Both the position numbers and the translations under genes were made by a program. The notes under the pieces were generated by a model. The model was not told where the DNA came from, searched no databases, and was given only the letters and a program-made list of their open reading frames with translations. DNA of 64,000 nucleotides from Ruminococcus sp. (lineage in GTDB: Bacteria; Bacillota; Clostridia; Oscillospirales; Ruminococcaceae), in NCBI GenBank assembly GCA_021205185.1, contig JAJPYB010000001.1, forward strand, positions 1 to 64,000, given 5' to 3'. Positions 26,424 through 36,148 of this stretch are shown here, in pieces (position 1 is the first letter of the stretch; every line of letters starts with the position of its first letter).

Positions 26424-27164
26424 TTAAAATCCTGCCGGGAAGACGGTAGTAGTTGTTGAAGATACATATTTTCCGTCCTTGGTCTGAACTACAAGCGTTC
26501 GAGCTTGTTCATTATCAGCAGAATCTATGTAGTAATACTTGTAGGTGTAGATGATAACGTCGTCGTCATTGTATTCGGTCGTGTAAGGGTCAAGGTCTAT
26601 CGCCTTTTCGACCTTTGAAAAGCTATCGCCTTCGGAATATGAGCTGAGCTTGATTTCGCCGTCAGCTTTGAGTCCCTTGTAGGTGTTCTCCATAACCGTA
26701 AAGTCATAAAGAATCACAGAGGTAACGACATCTTCTTCCTCAAAAACTGTAACAAGCCATTCGGGCATTTTTACGCCGTCAACCTTGATTTCGTCGCCCG
26801 ATTCGTTAAGGTAGGAAAATTTTATATAGTCGGTAACTCCCGAATAGGTTGACTTCTCCTCAAGGCTTACATCTTCAAGCTTTAACAGATCGCTCGTTTT
26901 ATGCCCTACCCCCTCGGCTAAAAGCTCGGCTATTTCCTCGCTTTCGCTTTTGGAAAACTGCACAACCAAAAATATGACAAGCAGAATAATAATTACCGCA
27001 ACGAGCGCTAAGCCTATCAAAGCAGTTTTCTTAGAATTGGGCTTAAACCACATACTTGCCGCCGCTTCATCATCAGCAGCGTTTTCATTCGACAAGGGAT
27101 AGCCGCAATTTATGCAATACCTCTCCTCTATCGCATTATTTGTCTTGCATTTGGGACAAATCAT
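26424..27164 (-). CDS. Zinc-ribbon single-span membrane protein
   Basis: 246 aa. An N-terminal zinc ribbon (CPKCKTNN ... CINCGYPL) is followed by one membrane span at ~residues 50-70 and an outside domain of unknown fold. The ribbon would be cytosolic. It follows the topoisomerase subunit gene by 21 nt and is probably in that operon, without an obvious functional link. Confidence 0.75.
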   Translation of the reverse strand: MICPKCKTNNAIEERYCINCGYPLSNENAADDEAAASMWFKPNSKKTALIGLALVAVIIILLVIFLVVQFSKSESEEIAELLAEGVGHKTSDLLKLEDVSLEEKSTYSGVTDYIKFSYLNESGDEIKVDGVKMPEWLVTVFEEEDVVTSVILYDFTVMENTYKGLKADGEIKLSSYSEGDSFSKVEKAIDLDPYTTEYNDDDVIIYTYKYYYIDSADNEQARTLVVQTKDGKYVSSTTTTVFPAGF

Positions 27165-27185
27165 AACAGCACCTCCATATCTTAA

Positions 27186-29423
27186 TTAAAAAGTCAACTG
27201 GTCAGGGTCCTCTAAATCCTTTGCAAACGAGCCGGCGGCAGGAATATTTTTAACTCTGTATTTACTAAGCTCAGCCGCTTTTTCGTCGCTTATAATAAAC
27301 GCCTTTTGCAAAAGATTCTTGCTCTTCAAGGTAAGCGCATTAACGCCGATTGTATCTCTTGAAGCTTTAGGAAGTATCATTCCTGTGTTGAAAATTATCA
27401 TTCGCTCATTGGTCGACTTCAGCATTAAATTTGTGTCCTCTTTAATGTGAAATGCTTCAATGAGCTTTGATTTTGAGCCGTAAGCGTTCGACAGCTTCTT
27501 TCTGTTTGTCTTTGTTTCGTACGCTTTAAGGCTGACCTTCGCTACCTTTCCGTTTTCAAAAACGAAAATCATATATCCGCTGTAGTCGACAGTTTCAACC
27601 ATATACTTACAGTTTTCTTCTTCGTCAAAGCCCAGCTTTGCAGGAACGAAATCGCCGAGCGCTGACGCTTTAGTGTCGGAAAACTCACTGACCTTGGTTT
27701 TATAAACAGTAGCCTTGTCGGTAAAGAACAAAAGCTCTGAGCGGTTAGAAGCTTCTATTTCCTGCGACATTACGTCGCCGTCTTTAAGCTTATGATTGCT
27801 TGACATTCTAAGCGACTGCGGAGTAATCTTCTTGAAGTATCCGCTTCTTGACAAAAACAGCGTACACTTATAATCAGGAGTTTCCTCATCGACTGTAACA
27901 TCCTCGTCGTCGGCTGAAAAATAAAGCTGTGTTTTTCTCGGCTTACCGTACTTTTTAGATACGTTAGTAAGCTCGCTTATGATTATATTCTTTACTCTCC
28001 TGTCGCTTTGCAAAATAGCTTCCATATCGGAAATATCGTTTATAAGCTCAGCGATTTCATTTGTACGTTTTAAGATATACTCCCTGTTTAAATGACGAAG
28101 CTTGATTTCTGCAACGTATTCAGCTTGAATTTCATCAATCGAAAAGCCTATCATCAGGTTTGGAATGACGTCGGCTTCCTCCTCGGTTTCACGGACAATT
28201 TTTATAGCCTTGTCTATATCGAGAAGAATTTTTTCAAGTCCCTTTAAGAGGTGAAGCTTTTCCTTTTTCTTTTTAAGCTCAAAGGTAACTCTCCTCTTGA
28301 TGCAGTCCTTTCTGAACTCTATCCATTCGTCCAAAATATCGTACACACCCATAACTCTCGGGTAGCCATGAACGAGAATATTGAAGTTGCAGGAAAAGGT
28401 ATCCCGAAGCGGTGTCATCTTGTAAAGCTTTTGCATCAGCTTGTCAGGATCTGTTCCGCGCTTTAAATCAATAGCAATCTTCAAGCCGTCAAGGTCTGTT
28501 TCATCTCTTATATACTGAATTTCTCTGATCTTTCCCAGCTTAATCAGCGATATAATTTTTTCAATTATCGCTTCGACGGTAGTTGTCGGCGGAATTTCAG
28601 TTACTTCAATTACATTGTCCTTCTTGTCGTAAGAATACTTCGCCTTAACCTTTACCGAACCTCTTCCCGTTCTGTAAATTCTGTCAAGCTCCTCCTCATC
28701 GTAAAGCATATATGCTCCTGTTGAAAAGTCAGGACCTTTAAGAGTTTCGAGAAGATTAAAGTCCTTGTTTTTCATATACGCAATGGTAGACTCGCAAAGC
28801 TCGGTCAGATTAAATGAGCAGACGTTGCTTGCCATTGAAACGCCGATTCCGACATTTGAATTTACCAATATTGACGGAAAGGTTGCAGGGAGCAAGGTAG
28901 GCTCCTGCATTGTATTATCATAGTTCGGTACAAAATCGACCGTGTCCTTGTCGATATCGGAAAACAGCTCGTTGCAAATAGCTTCAAGCTTTACTTCGGT
29001 ATAACGGGAAGCGGCATACGCCATATCTCTTGAATACGCCTTACCGAAGTTTCCCTTTGAATCAACGTAAGGATGCAGAAGCGCTTCGTTGCCTCTTGAC
29101 ATTCTTACCATTGTTTCGTAAATTGCGGCGTCGCCGTGAGGATTTAGCTTCATAGTTTGTCCAACGACGTTTGCGCTTTTGGTTCTTGCCGAATTTAAAA
29201 GCCCCATTTTATACATTGTATAAAGAAGCTTTCTGTGCGACGGTTTAAAGCCGTCAATTTCAGGAAACGCACGAGAAACAATTACGCTCATAGCATAAGG
29301 CATATAGTTTTTCTCAAGAGTTTCTGTTATTCTTTCCTGTACAACCTGACCTGCGCCCTCGATAAATGCGTTTTGCATTGGATTTTTACACACCTTCGGT
29401 TGAGTGCTTTTCTTTTTTGCCAT
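27186..29423 (-). CDS. parC: Type IIA topoisomerase subunit A (ParC-like)
   Basis: 745-aa DNA-cleaving subunit. N-terminal YMPYAMSVIVSRAFPEIDG and the active-site tyrosine in AASRYTEVK (~Y125) are clear. The C-terminal part is a divergent beta-pinwheel. Together with the ATPase subunit just upstream it would relax or decatenate DNA. The family is closer to the Clostridia topoisomerase IV type than to GyrA (ExPDxxG variant FPEIDG). Gene symbol by analogy. Confidence 0.88.
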   Translation of the reverse strand: MAKKKSTQPKVCKNPMQNAFIEGAGQVVQERITETLEKNYMPYAMSVIVSRAFPEIDGFKPSHRKLLYTMYKMGLLNSARTKSANVVGQTMKLNPHGDAAIYETMVRMSRGNEALLHPYVDSKGNFGKAYSRDMAYAASRYTEVKLEAICNELFSDIDKDTVDFVPNYDNTMQEPTLLPATFPSILVNSNVGIGVSMASNVCSFNLTELCESTIAYMKNKDFNLLETLKGPDFSTGAYMLYDEEELDRIYRTGRGSVKVKAKYSYDKKDNVIEVTEIPPTTTVEAIIEKIISLIKLGKIREIQYIRDETDLDGLKIAIDLKRGTDPDKLMQKLYKMTPLRDTFSCNFNILVHGYPRVMGVYDILDEWIEFRKDCIKRRVTFELKKKKEKLHLLKGLEKILLDIDKAIKIVRETEEEADVIPNLMIGFSIDEIQAEYVAEIKLRHLNREYILKRTNEIAELINDISDMEAILQSDRRVKNIIISELTNVSKKYGKPRKTQLYFSADDEDVTVDEETPDYKCTLFLSRSGYFKKITPQSLRMSSNHKLKDGDVMSQEIEASNRSELLFFTDKATVYKTKVSEFSDTKASALGDFVPAKLGFDEEENCKYMVETVDYSGYMIFVFENGKVAKVSLKAYETKTNRKKLSNAYGSKSKLIEAFHIKEDTNLMLKSTNERMIIFNTGMILPKASRDTIGVNALTLKSKNLLQKAFIISDEKAAELSKYRVKNIPAAGSFAKDLEDPDQLTF

Positions 29424-29454
29424 TTATATTTAACTCTCCTTTAAAAAATCCGTT

Positions 29455-31437
29455 TTATGAAATATCCGCCATATCAAGATAATCGTGGCCGTTTACAGAA
29501 ATAAATTCTTTTCTTCCCGCTAAGTCGTTTCCTAAAAGCATATCGAACATAAAGCTTGTATGCTCGCTTTCCTCGTGAGGAAGAACCTGTATAAGCCGTC
29601 TTGTTTCAGGATTCATTGTAGTAAGACTCATCATATCAGGCTCGTTCTCGCCAAGACCTTTAGAACGCTGAAGCGTGTACTTTGTCTTGCCGATAATATC
29701 AAGTATTTCAGCCTTTTCCTTTTCGTCGTAAGCAAAATAGGTTTTTTCCTTTGTCGTTATTTCGTAAAGCGGCGATTCTGCAATATAAACGTAGCCTTGC
29801 TCGATAAGCGTTGGCGTCAATCTGTAAAGCATTGCCAGAATAAGAGTTCTTATCTGGAAGCCGTCCTCGTCGGCATCGGTACAGATTACTATTTTATTCC
29901 ACCTTAAATTTTCAAGCTTAAAGGAGGATAAATCTTTATTGCTTTTTGTATTAACCTCAACTCCGCAGCCTAAAACCTTTATGAGGTCGGTTATGATCTC
30001 ACTTTTAAAAATTCTCGGATAATCAGCCTTCAGACAGTTTAAGATTTTACCTCTTACCGGCATTACAGCCTGAAACTCAGCGTCACGAGCAAGCTTTACA
30101 GAGCCTAGCGCCGAGTCGCCCTCTACTATATAAAGCTCTCGTCTGCTGACATCCTTAGTCCTGCAATCGACAAATTTTTGCACCATATTTGCAAGGTCAA
30201 TCTTTGCGGTCAGGGTTTTTGACACGTTGATTCTCGTCTGCTCAGCCTTTTCTCTGCTTCGTTTATTGATAAGAATCTGGTCGCAGATTTTAGTAGCTTC
30301 GTCAGGATGCTCGATAAAATAAATCTCAATCGTGTGCTTTAGAAAATCAGTCATGCAGTCGTAAATAAACTTATTGGTAATGCTCTTTTTGGTCTGATTT
30401 TCGTAAGAGGTTTGGGTAGAAAACGAATTTGACACAATGACAAGCGAATCCTTGACGTCGTCAAATTTAATGCTCTTTTCATTCTTGGTATATTTGGAAT
30501 TTTGCTTCAGATAGGAATCAATCTGAGAAGTAAACGCTTGCCTTATAGCATTTGCCGGCGAACCGCCATGCTCCAAGAAGCTTGAGTTATGGTAATACTC
30601 CATAAAGCTCAAAGACTTCGTAAAGGTAAAGGCAACGCCAAGCTTTACCTTGTACTCCTCTTTATCAGCTCTGTCCTTTCCTTTCCTGTCGGCATAGCCC
30701 GACTGAATTGAAGAAATAGCTTCATCTCCTGCTATTTCCTTTACATAGTCTTCGATTCCGTTTTCGTAAACGTAAACCGTTTCGTCAAACGATCCCTTTT
30801 CATTCTGACAGCGGAAAACAAACTGCACGTTTGGGTTTACTACAGCTTGTCTTTTGAGCGTTTCCTCAAAGTATTCCTTTTCAATATTTATGTCCGTAAA
30901 AACGTCAAGGTCAGGACGCCAGCGAGTTCTGGTTCCTGTCTTTCTTTTTGTGGTAGGCTCCTTTTTCAGTCCGCCGATATTTTCGCCCTTTTCAAAGTGA
31001 AGATTGTATTTATATCCGTCACGGAAAACCTCAACGTCCATATATTCAGAAGCGTACTGCGTAGCGCAAGCTCCTAAGCCATTAAGTCCTAAAGAAAACT
31101 CATAGTTTTCGCCGTCCTGCTTGTACTTTCCTCCTGCGTACAGCTCGCAATAAACAAGCTCCCAGTTATATCTGTTCTGAGCCTTGTTAAAATCGACAGG
31201 ACAGCCTGCGCCGAAGTCTTCAATTTCTATCGAGTTGTCGTTATATCTTGTGAGAATGATTTTATTACCTCTGCCATCTCTGGCTTCGTCAATAGAGTTT
31301 GAAAGAATTTCAAACACAGAATGCTTACAGCCTTCGATTCCGTCGGAACCGAAAATAACTCCCGGACGAAGCCTGACTCTGTCAGCGCCCTCTAACAGCT
31401 CAATAGACTCGTTTGTATATGTTTTTTTATTAGCCAT
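29455..31437 (-). CDS. parE: Type IIA topoisomerase subunit B (ParE-like)
   Basis: 660 aa from the ATG at 31437 (aaggag SD). The GHKL ATPase domain shows FEILSNSIDEARDG and EDFGAGCPVD. The TOPRIM domain has IVEGDSALGS and the DxD in DADEDGFQIRT. First gene of parE-parC-zinc ribbon. The ATPase loop GLNGLGACAT deviates from the usual GLHGVGAS, so this is a divergent branch of the family. Confidence 0.9.
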   Translation of the reverse strand: MANKKTYTNESIELLEGADRVRLRPGVIFGSDGIEGCKHSVFEILSNSIDEARDGRGNKIILTRYNDNSIEIEDFGAGCPVDFNKAQNRYNWELVYCELYAGGKYKQDGENYEFSLGLNGLGACATQYASEYMDVEVFRDGYKYNLHFEKGENIGGLKKEPTTKRKTGTRTRWRPDLDVFTDINIEKEYFEETLKRQAVVNPNVQFVFRCQNEKGSFDETVYVYENGIEDYVKEIAGDEAISSIQSGYADRKGKDRADKEEYKVKLGVAFTFTKSLSFMEYYHNSSFLEHGGSPANAIRQAFTSQIDSYLKQNSKYTKNEKSIKFDDVKDSLVIVSNSFSTQTSYENQTKKSITNKFIYDCMTDFLKHTIEIYFIEHPDEATKICDQILINKRSREKAEQTRINVSKTLTAKIDLANMVQKFVDCRTKDVSRRELYIVEGDSALGSVKLARDAEFQAVMPVRGKILNCLKADYPRIFKSEIITDLIKVLGCGVEVNTKSNKDLSSFKLENLRWNKIVICTDADEDGFQIRTLILAMLYRLTPTLIEQGYVYIAESPLYEITTKEKTYFAYDEKEKAEILDIIGKTKYTLQRSKGLGENEPDMMSLTTMNPETRRLIQVLPHEESEHTSFMFDMLLGNDLAGRKEFISVNGHDYLDMADIS

Positions 31438-31470
31438 TGCGTATCTCCTTGTCTTTTTACACTTAAATAT

Positions 31471-31500
31471 AGTATACCACAAAATGTGCGAGTTTGTAAA
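31471..31500 (-). promoter_or_regulatory. Promoter of parE-parC
   Basis: Leftward TTTACA (31500-31495), 18-nt spacer, TATACT (31476-31471). Confidence 0.65.
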
Positions 31501-31582
31501 CACTAAAACCACAATATTTGCGAAAAATTTCCATTTGTTTTGATATAATTGACTAATGATAACAATTTCGGAAGCTTATTTT

Positions 31583-31612
31583 GGAATAAGCACAAATCAC
31601 CTCTCATATACT
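31583..31612 (+). promoter_or_regulatory. Candidate sigma-E promoter
   Basis: GGAATA (31583-31588), 16-nt spacer, CATATACT (31605-31612), close to the sigma-E -10 consensus CATACAAT. It precedes DUF3794-spoIVA, and sigma-E itself is encoded at 61 kb. No good sigma-A promoter is seen here. Confidence 0.5.
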
Positions 31613-31645
31613 TTATTGAAAACGCTATAAAAAGAGGAGGACATT

Positions 31646-33169
31646 ATGGACTTTTTAGTAAACCATGAAAAAATCACAAGCGCAAAAGTGATTCTTGATA
31701 CGACTTGTGAGCAGTCGGCAGAGCTTGACCTTGTGCTGCCTGACTATTATCCTGATATATTCAGAATATTAAAATGCAGCTTTTCCCCTGCTGTAATTTC
31801 TCAGAGTATAAACGGCGGCAGGTTTTCATTTGAGCTGGCAGTTAAAATAAAGATTCTTTACTGCTCGGCTGAAAACAAAAAGGTTAATTGCATAGAGCAA
31901 AAGCAAAGCTTTACAAAGACGCTTGATTTAAGCGCAGACGCTACAAATCCTGAGGTGTATCTTTGCCCGAGAACCGACTACATAAACTGCCAGGTTCAAA
32001 ATCAAAGAAGGCTTGACATCAGAGGCTGTGTTTCTACTAAGGTGAAAATTACCGGTGAGGAGCCGTGCGAGCTGCTAATCGGTGCGGCGGGAGCTAACAT
32101 TCAGCTTTTAAGGGAGCAATTTTCAATTCCCACTAAGCGGCTGAATTTTGCAAAGAGAATTACCGTTTCGGAAGAAATTGAGCTAAGCGAGCAAAAGCCT
32201 GATATTGAGTCGTTTGTAAAGGCAATCGCTGATATAGAGCTGGGCGAGCAGAATATAATTTCCGGGAAAATGGTTGTAAAGGGCGACGCTAAGGCTTATA
32301 TTCTTTATAACACCTCTGACGACGCCTGCGACACGCTTAAGTTTTCGCTTCCGTTTTCAAACATTTTGGATATCGACGGAATTGACGAGAGCTTCAAAGC
32401 GTTAGTTGATGTTGACTCGCCTGTTATTGAACTTATTGCAAAAAACAATTCTCAAAGAGAATACACCTGTGAAATTTCCTTTAACGTAAGCGTCAGAGCG
32501 TTAAAATTCAAGGACGAATTTTTGGTACTTGACGCATATTCAACCTGCTATGAATGTGAGAGTGAAACAGCTCAGGTAAACCTGGAGCTTTGTCCTGTTG
32601 ACAAAAGCATAAGGATTGAAACGACAGGCACACTTAAAAGCGACGACGCTAAAATTGCTGAGGTTGTTGACACTGACGCTAAGTGCCACAATATTCAGTA
32701 CCGAACAAGCGGCGGCAGGACGCTTGTATTCGGCAGCATTGACATTTCGCTTATTGCAAGGGACGCAGACTCAAGTCCTATATATCTTGAAAACACGCTT
32801 AGCTTTGAGCGTGAGCTTGACGAGGAATCATCCAATATTTGCGGCATTGATATTTCTTCAAAAATAACAAGCGTTGACTTTGTGATTAAATCGTCTGAAT
32901 GTGTTGATATAACGGCAGTTGCCGACATAAGGGCGATAGTTCACAAGAGCCTTTCAAACAACATTATTAAGAACATTAAAATTGGCGGAGAAAAAAAGCT
33001 TCAGAACAAAAACTGCGCCCTGAAGCTTTACAGATGTGAGGAGGACGAATCGGTCTGGGAAATTGCAAAGCGATTCAACACCACGCCTTCGTCAATTATA
33101 AGTGAAAACGAGCTTGACGAAAGCGATAAGCTGCCTTTGGGAATGATACTTATTCCTATTACCGAATAA
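31646..33169 (+). CDS. DUF3794/SPOCS spore protein with LysM
   Basis: 507 aa containing repeated SPOCS (DUF3794) beta-sandwich modules across residues ~40-400 and a LysM-like peptidoglycan-binding end (ESVWEIAKRFNTTPSSIISEN). The family is linked to the spore coat/envelope in Clostridia. It lies 12 nt before spoIVA with a strong SD, and probably shares the sigma-E promoter. Confidence 0.88.
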   Translation: MDFLVNHEKITSAKVILDTTCEQSAELDLVLPDYYPDIFRILKCSFSPAVISQSINGGRFSFELAVKIKILYCSAENKKVNCIEQKQSFTKTLDLSADATNPEVYLCPRTDYINCQVQNQRRLDIRGCVSTKVKITGEEPCELLIGAAGANIQLLREQFSIPTKRLNFAKRITVSEEIELSEQKPDIESFVKAIADIELGEQNIISGKMVVKGDAKAYILYNTSDDACDTLKFSLPFSNILDIDGIDESFKALVDVDSPVIELIAKNNSQREYTCEISFNVSVRALKFKDEFLVLDAYSTCYECESETAQVNLELCPVDKSIRIETTGTLKSDDAKIAEVVDTDAKCHNIQYRTSGGRTLVFGSIDISLIARDADSSPIYLENTLSFERELDEESSNICGIDISSKITSVDFVIKSSECVDITAVADIRAIVHKSLSNNIIKNIKIGGEKKLQNKNCALKLYRCEEDESVWEIAKRFNTTPSSIISENELDESDKLPLGMILIPITE

Positions 33170-33181
33170 GGAGGGAATTTT

Positions 33182-34654
33182 ATGAGTTCAATATATTCGG
33201 ATATTGCAAAGCGCTCAGGCGGCAATATCTACATCGGAGTTGTGGGACCTGTGCGAACGGGAAAGTCCACCTTTATACATCGCTTTATGGAAACGGCTGT
33301 AATCCCAAACATTAAAAGCGACTTTGCCAAGGAGCGAGCTACAGATGAGCTTCCACAGTCAAGCGGCGGCAAAACGATAATGACAACCGAGCCTAAATTT
33401 ATTCCTGAGGAAGCGATAGAGGTAACGCTTGACGACAACGCCGCTATAAGAATGAGAATGATAGACTGCGTGGGATATGTTATTCCCTCAGCTGTTGGAT
33501 ATTTTGAAAACGAAGCTCCGAGAATGGTTAAAACGCCGTGGTTTGAGGACGAGGTTCCGTTTAATATGGCGGCTGAAATAGGTACGCAAAAGGTAATTAC
33601 AGAGCATTCTACAATCGGCTTGGTAATTACAACTGACGGCTCGATTACAGACTTACCCAGAGATGAATATGAGGTCTGCGAGGAGCAGGTTATAAACGAG
33701 CTTCGTGAAATTGGTAAGCCGTTTATAGTTTTGCTAAATTCCGTTTCTCCTGAAACTAAGGAATGCGAGGAGCTTTGCCGACGGCTTACAGAAAAATACA
33801 ACTGCTGCGTTATGCCTGTAAACTGTCTTGAGCTAAACGAAGCGGACATCAAAGCAATTCTTTCGCAGATTTTATACTCCTTTCCTATTAAGGAAATAAA
33901 CTTCAATATGCCGAAGTGGGTTACAAAGCTCGACAAAGGACATTGGCTGAAGGAGAATATATTAAGCTGTATCAAGGAATCGGCAGAGAATATAAAAATG
34001 ATTCGCGACGTTGAAAAAATGTCAAAGAACATAGCTGAAAACGAGTATGTGGTTTCATCAAATGTTTTAAGCCTTGACTTTTCAACAGGTGCGGCGGTGC
34101 TGTCTGTAACGCTTGAAGAAAATCTCTTTTATAAAATTATCGGTGAAAAGACAAACCTGGACGTTTCCAACGAATCGGATCTTATGGGTATAATTTTAGA
34201 GCTTTCAAACGCTAAAAGCTCATACGAAAAGTTTGCAAGCGCTCTTTCAGAGGTAGATGCTACGGGATATGGAATTGTAATGCCGACAATGGAGGAGCTT
34301 CGGCTTGACGAGCCTGAAATGGTAAAGTCAAACGGAAAGTACGGCGTTAAGCTCAGAGCGAGCGCACCGACAATACATATGATCAAGGCACAGATTTCAA
34401 CAGAGATAAATCCTATTGTCGGAAGTGAGGAGCAGTCAAACGACTTGGTTTCATATATGCTGGGTGATTTTGAAGATAATCCTGAAAAGCTATGGGATTC
34501 AAACATTTTCGGCAAAAGCCTTTATGAGCTTGTAAACGAAGGTCTTCACACAAAAATTATAAGGCTCGGTCCAGAAGCTCGTGAAAAGCTTGGCGAAGCG
34601 GTAGAGAGAATTGTAAACGAAGGCTGTAACGGTCTTATCTGCTTTATTCTTTAA
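33182..34654 (+). CDS. spoIVA: Stage IV sporulation protein A (coat ATPase)
   Basis: 490 aa, the normal length. Walker A GPVRTGKSTF near residue 25, the ATPase segment SGGKTIMTTEPKF and the sensor-like IDCVGY are all present, as is the hydrophobic C-terminal end GLICFIL. SpoIVA polymerises on the forespore membrane using ATP and forms the base of the coat. Its presence supports real sporulation capacity. Confidence 0.97.
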   Translation: MSSIYSDIAKRSGGNIYIGVVGPVRTGKSTFIHRFMETAVIPNIKSDFAKERATDELPQSSGGKTIMTTEPKFIPEEAIEVTLDDNAAIRMRMIDCVGYVIPSAVGYFENEAPRMVKTPWFEDEVPFNMAAEIGTQKVITEHSTIGLVITTDGSITDLPRDEYEVCEEQVINELREIGKPFIVLLNSVSPETKECEELCRRLTEKYNCCVMPVNCLELNEADIKAILSQILYSFPIKEINFNMPKWVTKLDKGHWLKENILSCIKESAENIKMIRDVEKMSKNIAENEYVVSSNVLSLDFSTGAAVLSVTLEENLFYKIIGEKTNLDVSNESDLMGIILELSNAKSSYEKFASALSEVDATGYGIVMPTMEELRLDEPEMVKSNGKYGVKLRASAPTIHMIKAQISTEINPIVGSEEQSNDLVSYMLGDFEDNPEKLWDSNIFGKSLYELVNEGLHTKIIRLGPEAREKLGEAVERIVNEGCNGLICFIL

Positions 34655-34666
34655 CAAGCAAAAAAT

Positions 34667-34700
34667 AAACCTGCGGGGTATTTTTCCTCGCAGGTTTTTG
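34667..34700. terminator. Terminator of spoIVA
   Basis: Stem aaacctgcgggg/cctcgcaggttt followed by tttg; placed between convergent genes. Confidence 0.85.
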
Positions 34701-34715
34701 TATTGTGATTTTTCC

Positions 34716-35750
34716 TTACTTTTCAGTCCAGTCGCTTGATGAGTATGTAGAAAGCGCAACGTCCGACTGAACGAACGTAGGACTTCCGTCAGCTTCATAA
34801 ACGGTTAAGAAATATGTACTCTTTAAGTCTTGCGACCAAACAGCATTCACGTTAAATGCAACTGTATCAGCGTCAAGATAAATATTTTCATCTTCCATGT
34901 AGTCAGAAAGAGTCATATCTCTATAGCCGTAAAGCATAAAGCAGCTGGTTGAAAATTCAATACTGCTTGAATAAATATCGCTCTTTTGGTCGCCTGAATA
35001 CAAAACAATCGGCATATAGTCCTTACCCATAAAGCTTATATCAAAGGCGGTTAAGTAGGACTCGTTTTCATTGACAACTATTGTTAATAATAAGCTGAGA
35101 GTTGTATTCATCTTAACATAGCTATTAGTAATTGACAAGCTGTCAACAAAAGCAACTGCTGCATCAAATTCAGACTCGCTTATATTAGCAGCTGATGAAA
35201 TTGCAGTAGCAAGCGCTGATGAGTCGGCAGCCTGATAGGCATTTTTTACGTCATCCGACTCGACAATGGAAATCAGCCTTTGCGCTAAAGAGGATTTATC
35301 CGAATACTCCACCTCTTCCTTCATTCCGCAGGAAAAACTGCACTCACCGTCGTTTCCGTCAGAGCATTCGGCCTTGACGACAACATTATAAAGGCAGGCA
35401 GTATCGTCCCTGTCAATTTCCCATGAAAGGCAAACGTCGTTTTCGTCGTTGCAAAAGTCGTAAAGAGTTAAGCCGTAGTTGCTTGAAACGGCGTCCTTTA
35501 CGCTGTCGTCGAACGAAGCGGCAGCGGATATTATACTCGCTGAAACGGCATCGGTCGTCAGAAACCTTTTAGAAGCACAGCTTGATTCAATTCCGCTTAA
35601 AAGGCTTTCCATTCTTGTGACGCAGTTTTGCCTTTTATGCGAATTGACAAAGCCTACTATATTAGGCGTGGCGATAGCGGCTACAATAACAACTATGACC
35701 AGCGTAACTATTACTTCCACAAGGGTAAAGCCCCTTTTACTGCGGTTCAT
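34716..35750 (-). CDS. Type IV pilin-like (prepilin) protein
   Basis: 344 aa. The N-terminus RGFTLVEVIVTLVIVVIVAAIA is the class III signal: peptidase cleavage before F, glutamate at +5, and the long hydrophobic helix. The remaining ~300 residues are unusually long for a pilin and Asp/Ser-rich, with cysteines that could pair. No assembly ATPase or prepilin peptidase lies nearby. Last gene after prmA and a PII-like gene. Confidence 0.8.
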   Translation of the reverse strand: MNRSKRGFTLVEVIVTLVIVVIVAAIATPNIVGFVNSHKRQNCVTRMESLLSGIESSCASKRFLTTDAVSASIISAAASFDDSVKDAVSSNYGLTLYDFCNDENDVCLSWEIDRDDTACLYNVVVKAECSDGNDGECSFSCGMKEEVEYSDKSSLAQRLISIVESDDVKNAYQAADSSALATAISSAANISESEFDAAVAFVDSLSITNSYVKMNTTLSLLLTIVVNENESYLTAFDISFMGKDYMPIVLYSGDQKSDIYSSSIEFSTSCFMLYGYRDMTLSDYMEDENIYLDADTVAFNVNAVWSQDLKSTYFLTVYEADGSPTFVQSDVALSTYSSSDWTEK

Positions 35751-35782
35751 AAGCCTTTCCTTTCAATGACAGTATATCGCGA

Positions 35783-36121
35783 CTACTCCTTATTTATTCC
35801 GTCGATAAAGCTAAGCGGTATTCCCATAAGAACTCCCGTATTCGGATTATTCAAATCGCCGAAAACCTCGCTTACTGTCTTTCTGACAACATCTACCTTT
35901 TCGTCCTCAACGCCTATAAGTACCGTTTTGGAGGTAGTATTCTGCTGCTTTACAATTTCCTTAAACACATCAAACATTGGCATACCGTCTACATTTGCAA
36001 GACTTTTTGCCATACCTGTACTGTCGAGGACCGTTCCGCCCCTGACGCCTGCCATTGCAAGCTGCTTCATAAGCTCGTCTAAAAGCTCTTCCTTTTTTGT
36101 AACCAATAACAATAACTGCAT
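35783..36121 (-). CDS. PII/CutA-like small protein
   Basis: 112 aa, ferredoxin-like fold by pattern: QLLLLVTKKEELLDELMKQL then GVRGGTVLDSTGMAKSL, resembling the PII T-loop side. The uridylylated tyrosine of classical PII is not evident. It lies 27 nt after prmA with an aggagg SD, so it is probably co-transcribed. It is likely a signalling protein of unknown ligand. Confidence 0.7.
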   Translation of the reverse strand: MQLLLLVTKKEELLDELMKQLAMAGVRGGTVLDSTGMAKSLANVDGMPMFDVFKEIVKQQNTTSKTVLIGVEDEKVDVVRKTVSEVFGDLNNPNTGVLMGIPLSFIDGINKE

Positions 36122-36148
36122 ACCATTTCCTCCTTTACTTATCCCCTG

